From positions 3,162,001-3,226,000 of the forward strand of contig JACONQ010000002.1 in NCBI GenBank assembly GCA_014281115.1: 64,000 nucleotides of DNA, read 5' to 3'. This DNA is from Laburnicola sp. R22_1. Taxonomy: Eukaryota > Ascomycota > Dothideomycetes > Pleosporales > Didymosphaeriaceae. Position 1 is the stretch's first letter. Each line of letters starts with the position of its first letter. The translations under genes and the position numbers were made by a program. Shown in pieces: positions 47,455-59,211 of this stretch. The notes beneath the pieces are model-generated. The model worked only from the letters and a program-made list of their open reading frames with translations, was not told the DNA's origin and did no database searches.

Positions 47455-48988
47455 CGGAGGTGCCTTTCAAAAGTTTTTGCCCACCTTGGCGAGCAGGGGT
47501 ATGCGCCACATTCCAGATCGGGAAGCATCTCCGAGTTGACGTGGCCACTTCTCAACCTCAGGCCTTACCCTCTGTAACTACTACTCTCTGTCAATTGATC
47601 TATCTAGTACTGTCGCTATGGTTCATCACGATAACTCTACTCGTGCCACGGTAGTCGTTCTTAAGGCTATAGGCAAGTCAAACAATGAGATCACCGGACT
47701 CACTGGAATCGAGAAGCGTACGATCAACTCTATATACGCGCGAGCAATCGAGCGAGGTTTCGATCCAGGCCAGCGGCCGCTGAAGCTTGAAGATAAGCAT
47801 CTTGAAAACGCCTATCGATCTGGCCGGCCATCAAAGCAATCTGAAGTCTCCGAGAAAGTAGTCAACACCGTACGCACTGATCGATATGGGCGAGAGAAGT
47901 CTTGCGCTGACGTTGCTGGCGCACTTAGCCAAGAAGGATTCAATATCTCAGCTGCCACAGTCTGGCGAATCTTAAGGAAGGCAGGCTTCAAGAAGACCAA
48001 GCCAACGAGGAAGCCTGGGTTGACGAAGCAGATGAAGGAGGATCGATATAAGTGGTGCCAGGCCCATTAAGACTGGACGCTTGAAGATTGGAAGAATGTT
48101 ATCTGGTCAGACGAAACGTCTGTTGTTCTCAACCATAGGCGTGGAGGATATCGAGTATGGAGGAAAGCAGATGAGGCCTTCGTACGGAGCTGTATTCGTG
48201 AGAGATGGAAAGGCTACTCTGAATTTATGTTTTGGGGCTGTTTCTCGTACGACAAGAAGGGCCCCTGCCACTGCTGGACGCCAGAAACAAAGAAAGAGAA
48301 GGAGGCTGCTGCTGCTCAAATTGATGAACTGAACAAGGAGCTTGAGCCTATCAAAAAGGCTGAGTGGGAGCTTGAGAATGGCATGCGTCGCCTAGGTCTC
48401 CGTACCAAGCCTGGACGGCTGCCCCAGTGGAGATGGAACCAGAGGACTGGAAAGCTCAGCCGAGGCAGTGGCTCAGGAATTGACTAGTACCGGTACCAGA
48501 CAACAATTCTGCTGCCAAAGCTTATTCCTTTTGCAAAGCAGTGTAAGGCTACGCAGCCTAGAACAGTTGTACAGGAAGACAAGGCGCCTTCTCACAACCA
48601 CTACGTTCAAAGCTATATATATAGCATTCATGATGTTAAGAGGATTATCTAGTGTGGTAACTCTCCTAATTTGAATTCTATTGAGCCTTGCTGGCCATAG
48701 ATGAAAAGGGCTACTACGAAGAAAGGAGCTCCTAAGAATAGAGCAGAGGCAGTACGGGCATGGGAGCAGTGCTGGAGAGAGCTGCCTCAGGAGAAAATAC
48801 AGGCTTGGATTGAGCGGATTCCATACCATATAGAACAGATCCTTGAGCTCAATGGAGGCAACGAGTATAAGGAGGGTCGGAGGCTCAGGAAGCCAGAGCT
48901 AGAGCCAGCCGGAGAACGCTCTTAATTAGGAATAGCACAGAACCCCCTGCTCGCCAAGGTGGGCAAAAACTTTTGAAAGGCACCTCCG
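47455..48988 (+). mobile_element. Tc1-type DNA transposon (DD34E)
   Basis: The inverted repeats begin CGGAGGTGCCTTTCAAAAG and are about 45 bp and essentially identical at both ends (through CCTTGGCGAGCAGGGG). TA target duplications are at 47453-47454 and 48989-48990. Length is 1534 bp. It lies in the part of the outer pogo gene coding for the transposase C-terminus. Confidence 0.93.
47618..48925 (+). pseudogene. Tc1-type transposase with four nonsense codons
   Basis: One frame runs from MVHHDNSTRATVVVLKAIGK to LEPAGERS, about 435 codons. The N-terminal half has two helix-turn-helix units (NNEITGLTGIEKRTINSIY and ISAATVWRILRKAGFKK). The core shows VIWSDETS, QEDKAPSHN and NSIEPCW, with 34 residues between the second Asp and Glu, diagnostic of Tc1. 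Stops lie at 48068 (TAA), 48485 (TAG), 48650 (TAG) and 48698 (TAG). The last follows EPCWP, where Tc1-like proteins commonly have Trp. A charged coiled segment (KKEKEAAAAQIDELNKELEP) is inserted in the core. Confidence 0.88.
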
Positions 48989-49005
48989 TACTAAAGAATG
49001 CCCTA

Positions 49006-51148
49006 ACGTGTCTGTGCGCGTGCCGAGCCACTTCGCGTGCCGAGCCACCCAACACCAAAACGCTAAATAATCGCCTGAATTTGACGCGTCATAACTCCAC
49101 CAATATGGGGGCAATCGAGGATGCGATTGCAGCTATTGAATCTTTAAATCTAGGGGAATCATTTTCGTACAGAAATATTGCTGCCACCTACGGTGTAGAT
49201 CGAACTACGTTATCCCGAAGACACAAGCGCGTTCAGGCACCAAATGAAGCCAAGAACATCAACCAGCAGAAACTCAACCTACAGCAAGAGCAGGAGCTTG
49301 TAAAATATATTAAAGGACTCACAGAGAGACATATACCACCTACTAGGGAGATGGTACGAAATTTCGCCTCTACAGTAGCCAAGGAGGCAGTCAGCGAGAG
49401 CTGGGTTACCCGCTTTATCAACCGACACAGCATTCATCTTATCTCGCAATGGACAGTCGGCATGGACAGCAATCGCCACAAAGCTGATTTAGGGGATAAA
49501 TATCGCCTCTACTTTTAGCTCCTATATGACAAGATTAATCAATATCAAATAGATCCTCGTTATACCTACAATATGGATGAGAAAGGCTTTATGATTGGTG
49601 TTGTTGGCAGATCAAAGAGAATATTCAGCCGACGAATGTGGGAGAAGAAGGAGGTTAGGGCATCACTCCAGGATGGAAACCGCGCGTGGATTACGCTCCT
49701 AGCATGTATATGCGCCGATGGATCTGCTCTGCCTCCTAGCCTGATCTATGAGGCTGCCAACAAAGGCATCCAATCAGCCTGGGTAGAAGACATTAAGGCA
49801 GGAGAACATGAAGTCTTTATCACCTCATCACCCTCTGGCTGGACGAACAACGATATTGGTCTTGCCTGGCTTGAACAGGTATTCGATCGCTGTACAAAAG
49901 AGAAGACTCGACGAGCATATCGGCTCCTAATCCTAGACGGCCATAGATCCCACATTACAATGGATTTCATCGACTACTGTGATAAGCATAGGATCCTGCT
50001 TGCTATCCTGCCTCCTCATTCAACTTATACGCTTCAGCCACTTGACGTTGCAATGTTCAAGCCTCTATCAACTGCCTACTCAGCCGAGCTCTCGAAATAC
50101 CTCAACGCAGGCCAAGGCCTAGTTTCTATTAAGAAGGGCAATTTCTTCCCACTATTCTGGAAGGCATGGCAGGCCTCCTTTAAGGAATCAACAATCCTTA
50201 GCTCTTTTAGAGCAACAGGCATATCACCACCTGATCCTGATCCAATCCTCGATAGATTCACTAGATCTCAAGAATCAAGAGAAAGCTCCTCATCCCTACT
50301 GAGCGATCATGATTGGAGAAAGGTGGATAGGCTCGTACGCTCTGCAGTTAAGGATCAGAGTAGTAAGGATACGCAGAAGCTTCGTCAATCGCTCCACCAT
50401 CTATCTGTTCAAAATGAGCTACTCCACCACGATATTGATGGGCTTAGGGAGGCACTGTCTACAAAGCAGAAGCGTAAGAAGAAGGGCAAAGCTCTAGATC
50501 TCCAACAGCGCAAGGAGTATCACAGTGGGTCAGTGTTCTGACCTAGGAAGGTGAGAGAGGCACGTGTCCGTCAATCTATCAAGGAGCAGGAGGATAAGGA
50601 GCAGCAGCTTCAAAAAGCAGAGACAGCAGAGCTAAAGAAGGCAGCTAGACTATACAAGGAGAAAATCCAGCAGGAAAAGCGTGCTGCGCGAGAGGCAGCG
50701 AAGGAGGCAAGAGAGAAGGAGAGAGCTAAAAAGGCAGCTTAGCGCGCTGCCCAGAAGTCTGCCCGCGACGCAAAAAAAGCTCTACAGTTATCTAAAAAGG
50801 GTAAGAGGAAGGCCTCTTAGCCATCTCTACAGAGCAGAAAACGTCAGAAACGTGTTGTTGATGCTTTAGATGTTGAGGAGTCCTTAGAGGGCGCATCTGC
50901 TGCCCCAACTGTCTCTACACGTCGCGGCCGCAACGTCAAGCTTCTAGATAGATATAAATAGTGCAAATTAATCGCAAGGATCTATTTAGTGCCCCTCTAG
51001 AAAATCCTGTAATAATATTAATTGTGGGTGGCTCTATAGCTTTATTTTTGCATAAGCTGTTATGGTGTTGGGTGGCTCGTCACGCGAAGTGGCTCGTCAC
51101 GCGAAGTGGCTCGGCACGCGAAGTGGCTCGGCACGCGCACAGACACGT
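49006..51148 (+). mobile_element. pogo-type element A with unequal repeat number in its ends
   Basis: The ends read ACGTGTCTGTGCGCGTGCCG and its inverse, with TA at 49004-49005 and 51149-51150. The left end has two units of a 17 bp word (GCGTGCCGAGCCACTTC) and the right end has four, two of them with CGTGAC for CGTGCC. Length is 2143 bp. The right TA is shared with the neighbouring element at 51151. Confidence 0.92.
49105..50961 (+). pseudogene. pogo-type transposase of element A, nonsense-interrupted
   Basis: One frame from MGAIEDAIAAIESLNLGE to LLDRYK, stop at about 50959. The N-terminal HTH is YRNIAATYGVDRTTLSRRHK. A CENP-B-type second DNA-binding region follows, then the DDE core (YNMDEKGFMIG, LLILDGHRSHITMDF, PPHSTYTLQPLDVAMF). 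The tail is a long charged coiled coil (QEDKEQQLQKAETAELKKAAR). Stops are at 49516 (TAG after LYF), 50539 (TGA after SVF), 50740 (TAG) and 50818 (TAG). They fit Gln or Trp codons altered by single C-to-T or G-to-A changes. Catalytic Asp residues are intact, and the longest surviving stretch (49573-50541) holds the whole core. Confidence 0.88.
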
Positions 51149-51150
51149 TA

Positions 51151-53266
51151 CCCGTTTTTCTCGCCTGACGCACGGGCTCACCTGGCGCACGGTTTTTGCC
51201 GAACATCGTCAAATGCTTTTGAAGCTACTGAGCCTCACACAAATCTCTATATTGTCTAATTTTGAATAGTAGTAGGCAATCAAGTATAGCGAAAAAGTCT
51301 ACTTGATTATCTAATCACGATATCTTGTAGGGAGGTTGATATGCCGCCCCCGACGATTTGTCGCCTGCGGGGCCTTAATGACCTTAATAACTAATTGCTC
51401 GCTGCCACGAACCTCCTGAGGGACAATAGACTGCTGCTTTCTTGCTTTTCTAGCCTGTTTAGCAAATTGGATGTCCTTTTGAAGCTGCGCAGCAGCAAGC
51501 TGAGCCTGTCTATTGTCCTCCTTTTCCTGCTGCTTCTGCGCTTGCTTTTGAAGCCAGATCTCCTTTGTAGTAGCCTTTATACGACGCCTCTCCTCTAAAG
51601 CTTGTTGCTTCTTAGCTTTCTTAATTGCCTTGCGCTAACTATCCTCCTCTTTTTGGAGCCTCTCTGCCTCTGCTGCCTCTGCCTTTTGAGTTTCACGCTC
51701 ACGCGCTAGCTGCACCTTGTTTGGGCTCTAAAAGATAGCACTACTATCCTGAACTAGAGGCTGCTCAAGCTGGAGCGCTTTGCCTCTCTTCTAACGCTTC
51801 TTCTTGTTGACTAGCGCTTTTTTGAGGCCTTGAACCTTAAGTTTTAACATTATATTTTGAGTAGAGAGCGAGTAGATTATTTGTGAGAGCAGCTTAGCCT
51901 TGGAGTTGTATACGTTGTTAACAACTGCTTGTAGAATCTTAGTAACCTTCCTCTAATTATTAGCCGTAAGGACAGACCTTGAGCTCTTGCTGGATGATGG
52001 TCTCTTAGCCTTAGTGTGGCTAAATCGTTCCAAGATGACCTCTGGCTTAAAGGGGTGAAGGCCACACGATTTGAAGCCAGAGAGGATATTCTTTGCAGTA
52101 AAAGCTTTCTCCTACGCAGTCCAGAACATGCGAAAGAAGTCTCGCTTAGTAAGTGCAGAGAAGGCTTGAGATTCCTCCATAAATCGTGCTACCTCGTACG
52201 AGTAGGCTTGTGAGAGTGGCCTGAATAGAGTGACGTTAAGCGGCTGCAGCGTATGAGTACTATGAGGAGGATAGACTGCTAGGAGGATCTTGTTGTCGTC
52301 GCAGTACTTAATAAACTTCATATTGATGTGGGAGCCATGGCTATTGAGGATAAGCAGTCGATACTGTTGCGGTTGAACCTTTAATTTAGTCTCTTGATTA
52401 AAGATAGTCTTTAACTATTAAAGCCCAAGGTTATCGTTCGTCCATCCGCTAGGAGAGGAAGCAAAGAAGGCTGTGTGTATTGTAGGATCAAAATCCTGCA
52501 GCCATAAGTCTTGAATATTGCCCGAGACAGCCTGGTAGATAAGGCCTAGGGATAGAGACGATCCATCAGCGCATATGCAAGCAATTGTTGTAATCCATTC
52601 ACGATTGCCGTCCTAAATCATTTGCCTAGTTCCCCCCTCCTCATACCTCCGTCGAGAGAACACCCGCTTCATCTTTGATAGTACGCCGATGAGGAAGCCC
52701 TTCTCGTCCATATTGTAGGTGTGCTGTGGCTCAATCTCGTACTGCTCGATCTTACGCTTCAAGAGCTCGAAATAGAGTGCGTACTTGAAGGCAGAATCAG
52801 CTCTCTTCCTATCCTTGTCCATGCCATTCGTCCATTTTGATACTAGGTCGAGATGGTGACGCTTAATGAACCGATCTGGCCAAGAGCTTCCCACTTGTTT
52901 GCCGCTTATTTCAGTAGCAAAGTTGCGTAGCATGTTTCTCGTAGGCGGTAGCCCTCGCTGGCAGAGCTCGTCAACGTATTGTACCAGCTCTAGCTCCTGA
53001 CGGTTGTTGAGAAGTCGTTGATTCTCATATCGGGCTGCACGGGAGCCCTGTACACCGCGCCACCTTCGCGATAGCGTAGATCGTTCAACACCATACTTTT
53101 TTGCTGTCTGCGCGATATTAACTTTTCCTCCAAGCTCCAAGGATTTCAAAGATGCCAGCGCCTGCTCAATCGGGTCCATATTGGTGGAGCTACATCTATT
53201 TCAATTGTGGGGATTTTTGGAAAAGTGTGCGTCAGGTGAGCCCGTGCGTCAAGCGAGAAAAACGGG
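51151..53266 (-). mobile_element. pogo-type element B abutting element A
   Basis: The ends read CCCGTTTTTCTCGC and its inverse; inverted repeats of about 43 bp carry GACGCAC(GGG) units. TA lies at 51149-51150 and 53267-53268. Length is 2116 bp. Orientation is opposite to element A and to the Tc1-type element. Confidence 0.92.
51311..53179 (-). pseudogene. pogo-type transposase of element B, catalytically dead
   Basis: The frame starts MDPIEQALASLKSLELGG at 53179, close kin of element A's transposase (same HTH layout, YGVERSTLSRRW). The first stop is the TAG at 52613-52615, where the relative suggests Gln. The core keeps YNMDEKGFLIG, but the second catalytic Asp motif reads LLILNSHGSHI, Asp changed to Asn (GAT to AAT). 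Further stops follow in the coiled C-terminal part, which reaches TAG at about 51311. All lesions are G-to-A or C-to-T. Confidence 0.85.
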
Positions 53267-53678
53267 TATCATCTCAGCGCCTTTAACGAGCTTTTCTATC
53301 GCCTCAACTATATAAGTTGGGGAACTATCCATATGCCTTTGAATCCTCTGCTTAACCAGCGTCGATTGCGACCTAAGTTCTGTACTATTTCGCGGAGTTT
53401 GCGACTCCCATGTACTATCGCGAATAGTACAAATTGGAGGCGTACGCAGGCGGACGTCAAGCTGCGATATCACAGCTTCTAGGTCGTGGGGCACTAGGCC
53501 AGCACCTCGAAAGCCTCCTTTGATATTACTTTCAGTAAACAAAGCCTTGAAAGCAGCAATAAAGCAAGGCAGGAACTTGATTTTAGTGATGTGCGTGATG
53601 TGGTTGCGCATCAAATCCTCAGCTTGGCGCCCATACGCCGTTTTTAAAGGCGCGAAACAGCCCACATCAAGTGGCTGC

Positions 53679-53848
53679 TGTAAGCAGCCTAGAGCTATGT
53701 CACATGACGACATTAGTCTCATGAGTCAGCTCTCCTACTATATACGAGCCTCTGATCACTCCATGTACGATACACAAGGCATATACACATCTGAACACAG
53801 ATACTTCTACAATATACACTTTCTACACATACTACCCAACTGCTTACA
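53679..53848 (+). repeat. Copia 5' LTR
   Basis: 170 bp bounded by TGTAAGC/GCTTACA inverted ends. It differs from the 3' LTR at six positions, five of them transitions that make the 3' copy more A/T-rich. Confidence 0.92.
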
Positions 53849-53934
53849 GTTATAAGCCCGGCCTAATCCGCACTTATATACATACATTAACTCCCTACCT
53901 ACCTATCTGTTGATCGAGCCTACTCTATCTTGCC

Positions 53935-56900
53935 ATGTCAAAGGCCAGCTCTTCGATCATCCTTCACGGTCCACACAACTGGGAACTATGGATCTATACT
54001 GTCAAAAGGCTCGCAGAGGCTGGAGACATATAGGGATATATTAATCCAGATCTGTCACCCCCATCGACGCTTAGCAAGCCTCAGCAACCTGCCCAGCTTC
54101 AAACTGTTAACAAAGACGGATCGCCAGCGACAGAACCTACTACTGAAGCTCGAGCGCAGTACAATCAGGAAATAAGTCTCTACTATAGGGAGCTTAAGGA
54201 ATACAGACGAACTAAAGATAAGATTGGCCAAATTGAAGCGCACGTAGCTAACACTATTACTTAGGACCTAGTCTATTAAATTAAGGACCAAAAGTCCCTC
54301 CACGATCAGCTTAAGATGCTACAGGAGCTCTACAGCCCTACAATAGCTAATTAAGAATATCAGGTCTAGAAAGCCTACAACACTGCTAAAGTACTGCATG
54401 CTTGTAGAGAGAATCTAGAGGAGTGGTGTAGCACCTTTCTTGCTGCCTATAATAGGGCTAAACAACTTAAGCTACTAGAGACGCATGGCTACTGACCTTA
54501 TAAGGACCTTATTCGAGCTATTAGGCAGATCGACCCTGGCTACGCTGCTACTATCGCCATCACAGTATTCAACGCGGAAACTATCTTAACTGCCTCAGAT
54601 AGCGACTCTATCCAGCCAACACTACCTGAACTACTAGCAGGATACCTGCGCTACTATCGTACGACCGCAACAAAATTAACTATCTAAGGCGAAGCATTTG
54701 CAGCTACATTGAATCAAGAGGAGTCTCTATATAGACAAAACAACAGAAAGAGACCTCATTAGGACAAGCCATTAAAGCCATCAAAGCTATGTCTCTGTGG
54801 GGATCTACACTATTGGGGACAGTGTCCGTACATCGACACCTCACAGCGCAGAGGAGGATTCGTCGAAAACCCTGAAAAAGCTAAGAAGATAGTTGAATAC
54901 AAAGCCAAGGATACGAAAGGCATACTAAACAAGATTTGGGAAAAGAATCAGCGCTATAAGAAACGTAGGGTTCAAGGGAGCCACAGGTCAGAACCTGATT
55001 CGATAGAAATCGACGCAGGCGATGCACCTGCAGCCAACCTTTCCTATGAAGCCTACGCTGTCTACTTATCGGCATTTAATAATAGGCCAACGCTATAATA
55101 CTTCCTGCTCCTCCACTTATGGACGCTAGATCCAGCTACTAATATTCACATCTGCAACAATCCTACTAAGTTCTAATAGAAGGCTCCTGCATCGCTGGAC
55201 GATGTTGTCCTTATAGGAGGCACAGAGATGGCTATTTAGGCATAGGGAGAAGTTGAGATACTCCTATCAACGCCTTAAGGATAGAGAAAGATAAAGCTTA
55301 AGCGCGTCGCCTTAATACCAAGCTTCTTTACAAGCCTAGTCTCTCTAGCCCAACTATTATTGTTAAATATTCATTTTGACTTAGGCAGAAACACTCTATA
55401 TTGGTCCAACTTATTAGGGTTACGAGTTGAAGACATCGCTAGCCTTACTAGGCTAGGTGGTCACTAGCTAGTAGTCTATTAAACTGATCCTCTATCTACC
55501 CAATCTACTCAGCTTTAAACATTCGCTACCTATTAACGTCGGCTACAGTACTCAGCCCTACCGCCTAAATTAAGATTGCTAAGCAAGTCCCAGCTCTATG
55601 TCCTTATAGGACATCTAAGTAATAATGCGATTGACTAACTGTTAAGTTACGTGACAGGCATATAGCTAGCTACTAGAACTGCTTTTTAAACAGTTGACTG
55701 CGAAGAATGCCTACAAAGCAAAGCATATTAGATTATCTTGCGTTGAATAGGCTATGAGATAGGGGCAACCTAAGCCTTTTAAACTATTGCTATCGACCTA
55801 ATTAAGCTTAATATAAGAGCCTACAACGGTGATTAATATGTCTTCCACGGGTTTGACCTATTTTCGAAGTTTTATTTTGTCTACACAATACCTAGATGAG
55901 ACAAGCCTACGCTACTATCTATTATTAGACGTCTAGATTGAACGATTAAACGAGAATTTAATATAACTGTTACCTTTCTTATTGCTAATAATGAGCGAGG
56001 ATATGGCCTGGCAGACGACTCTGCTAGAGACTACTATTAGAGAGAAGGCATTAAGCTACAGATTAGAGCTCCACACACTAAAGAGCAGAACGGCTTAGTA
56101 GAGCGCTTAGGCAGGAGTCTTATTAAGAGAAGTTGTTTAATGAGGATCACCTCAAACCTACCTCTAGCACTTGGCTCTGAGATCTACCCTACAGCAGCAT
56201 ACCTGCTCAATCGCACACCCACGCGATCACTAGGCTGGAAAACACTATTCGAAATTGCCTACGGCAAGAAACCGTTAATTGCTCACCTACGCGTCTATGG
56301 CTGCTAAGCATACGCACTACGCAAGCAGATACTATAAATAGACAAGCTTAGTTCTTAAGCTTTAGTAGGATACCTAGTTGGCTATAACTTGTTAAACATC
56401 TACTAAATCTGGATGCGCAAGGCGAGAAGCTAAGCTTATGGAGGCAAAGTTATTTGTGTGAGAGATGTTACCTTTTAAGAAGACCTCTTCTATTAACCAC
56501 ATGATGAAGCAGATCCGCTCCTACAAGGCTCTGAGCTAGAGCAATTCGCCCACGAGTATTAACTACCTTTAATACGCAGCCAAGACAGCTCTATAGAAGA
56601 TTTATCTAAAGACGAGCTTATGTTAGATCTAGACCAGTCTAGCTAGACTGCTGCTATTATAGAGAAAAGCCAATTGATGCAAAGAGTAACAATAACCTAA
56701 CACTAGATAAGAAGTTACTATTAGCAGCTTCTAACACTAAGTCGAACAGAGACTACTAAGGTTTACAGCAGCTTATGGGGCTCACCTTATAATAACTTAC
56801 CATGCTTACTATTAGCTACACTAACTAGCTTACTGCTGCTATTCACATTTTTAAAGAAGCGTAAATGTGAAACATTAGATTCTGTCTTACAAACGGACTC

Positions 56901-58684
56901 GAACTAAGTAGAGAATTGAGAACTGATTGATAGCAACCTTTGTTAGTCTTATATACTACCTGAAGGGTTAACAAGATCTAGAAAGCTATTTTAGAAGAGT
57001 AGCAGCTTCTTTATTAACACATACTGGTTAGCATACGTAGCAGCCTTAGCTATAGTATTAAAAACACGATTTTACTACACCGAGCTACCTCCTGAGCTGC
57101 GTCTCTATAGAGATGTGATGAAAATGCCATCTCCATATAGGGAAGGCTTCCTCTAGGCTATGAAATAAGAAATTAGTAATGTGAAGCAAAAAGGCATGTA
57201 TGAGAGGATTACCTGGCAGGAGTTTAACCCGCAAGACTAAGAGGTCCTCCCATTAATGTGGGTCTTTAAGTATAAGCTTGATGATTAAAGCTACCTTACG
57301 AAATACAAGGCCCGTATCTGCGTACGAGGCGATCTACAGGCGACTACTGAGGATACCTACGCAGCCACTCTAGCGGTTTGAATATTCCGAGCTCTAGTCG
57401 CTATAGCTGTCTACTTTAATATAGAAATCTGTTAATATAATGCTGTTAACGCATTTATAAACGCTTAGCTTGTGACACTAGTCTATTGTTACTTACTAGA
57501 AGGATTCTCTGACCCTAACTATTTATAGAGACTACGTCGAGCTCTATACGGCCTAAAGACCTTACTACTACTCTAGTATTAAGAGCTTATTAAGACGCTC
57601 ACTGAGCTAGGCCTACACGAAGTTAAAGACGTTCCTTGTCTATAGAAGAATGATAAGCTTCTAGTCTTCTTCTATGTGGATAACATTGTCGTACTCTGCC
57701 TACTAGCCCACAAGGCTGCACTATATAAATTCGAGCAGAAGCTCCTGCGCTAATATGAGATTCAATCTCTAGGAGAGCTTTAAACGTTCTGTGGCATTTA
57801 AACGTATAGAGACTGTAAGAATGGCTCTATTTGGCTATTACAAGCTTTATATATTAAGAAGCTGGCACAGAAGTATCCTTTACTAAAGCCATACACGAAG
57901 TTACTAGCTACCCCACTACCTCTAGAAGAGCTATTACTGTCTAAGGATTAGGCAAATGACTTTACTAAGCACAGATATGCCTAGCTTGTAGGCTCTATAG
58001 GCTACGCGGCTGGAGCTACCTAATCTAATGTCTTGAAAGCTTATTTTAAACTAGCTGAGTTTCTTATGAATCCATCTTCACGTCATCTCGACGCAGCCTA
58101 CTAGACAATCGCCTGCCTGCTAGGCACCAAAGATCGAGCTCTCTACTACACAGCCTCTATCTTAAACAAATTAGTCTATATAGCCGACTAGACTTAGCCT
58201 AAGTTCTTTGGAGCAACAGATGCGTCGTACGCTGATGATAAGATCACACGCAAGAGCTTACAAGGCTACATCTTCTTCCTATTTGGCGGACCTATAGACT
58301 GGAAAGCAACACTCCAACGCTGTATTACCAAGTCTACTACAGAAGTAGAGCTGGTCGCCGCATTGTCTGTAGGCACTGAACTGATCTAGTGGTGGAGAGT
58401 CTTTGAATAAATTGGCTTTGATCCAGATTATAAACGCCTTCTATACTGTGACAATTAGCAGACTATCTGGCTTCTCACCTCTACTACGCCTCGTCTTAAG
58501 ACTACTGTACGACACGTCGATATCCATTATCACTGGCTACGCCAAGAAGCTCAATCCAACAACATCAACCTCTTATACATCTAGACAAGCTGTCAACTAG
58601 CTGACGGCCTCACTAAGCTGTTACCTAGGCAGAAGCACAAAAACTGGGTTTCTCTTCTTTATTTTCAACCATTTCCTTCTAAAT
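53935..58684 (+). pseudogene. Copia Gag-Pol, riddled with TAG/TAA codons
   Basis: Starts MSKASSSIILHGPHNWELWI. Order along the frame: Gag with a CCHC knuckle (CLCGDLHYWGQC, about 54787-54825); protease region (DPATNIHICNNP); integrase core (TIAIDLIKLN, then KEQNGLVERLGRSLIKR and LLNRTPTRSLGWKT), about 55.7-56.4 kb; reverse transcriptase (FFYVDNIVVLC, Asn where YVDD is usual, about 57.67 kb); and RNase H (ATDASYADDKITRKS, ITKSTTEVELVA), about 58.2-58.4 kb. This protease-integrase-RT order defines Copia. Dozens of in-frame TAG and TAA codons sit where Gln or Trp is expected, and very few frameshifts are needed, so the decay is by point transition. Not functional. Confidence 0.88.
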
Positions 58685-59211
58685 GAGCTTCCCTACAGTA
58701 TAGTACTCTTCCTAGTTTCTCCTATGTGGTTTTTACAGGTTTAACAAGGCTATATATTTACTAAGCTCTATCCTGTACACAGCTCTACGCTGTACCCCTA
58801 CACTTTACTTAGCTCTATCATGTACTCAGCTTTACGCTGTATTTTACCTTTATACATAGAGCAAACATGCTCGCATTATGTATCAAGCTCCACCTACAAG
58901 GCTCATCAACCTCAGCACAGAACGCGAAGCAATTAGGATCTCAATACTGGCTCTAGGAGACGTCCTACTATTAGGGACGCCTGTAGTATAGAGCGAGGTC
59001 CACCAACACTGCGACAGCGGACGGCTACCTACCTAGGACTGCACCAATACAGAGACTAGTTCTTAACCTAAATGCAGCTGCCACACAAAGGCAGAGGGGG
59101 ACCTATAGCCAACATCAGCTTCAAACATGCGTTCGAACCTAAAGGGGGTGTGTAAGCAGGCTAGAGCTATGTCACATAACAACATTAGTCTTATAAGTCA
59201 GCTCTCCTACT

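Noticed and set aside
56000..58700. Interpretation of the TAG-rich Copia frame as a gene using a reassigned TAG codon
   Set aside because: Host genes in the same window end in TAG as well as TGA and TAA, and the TAG sites coincide with Gln and Trp positions expected from transition damage, so recoding is not needed.
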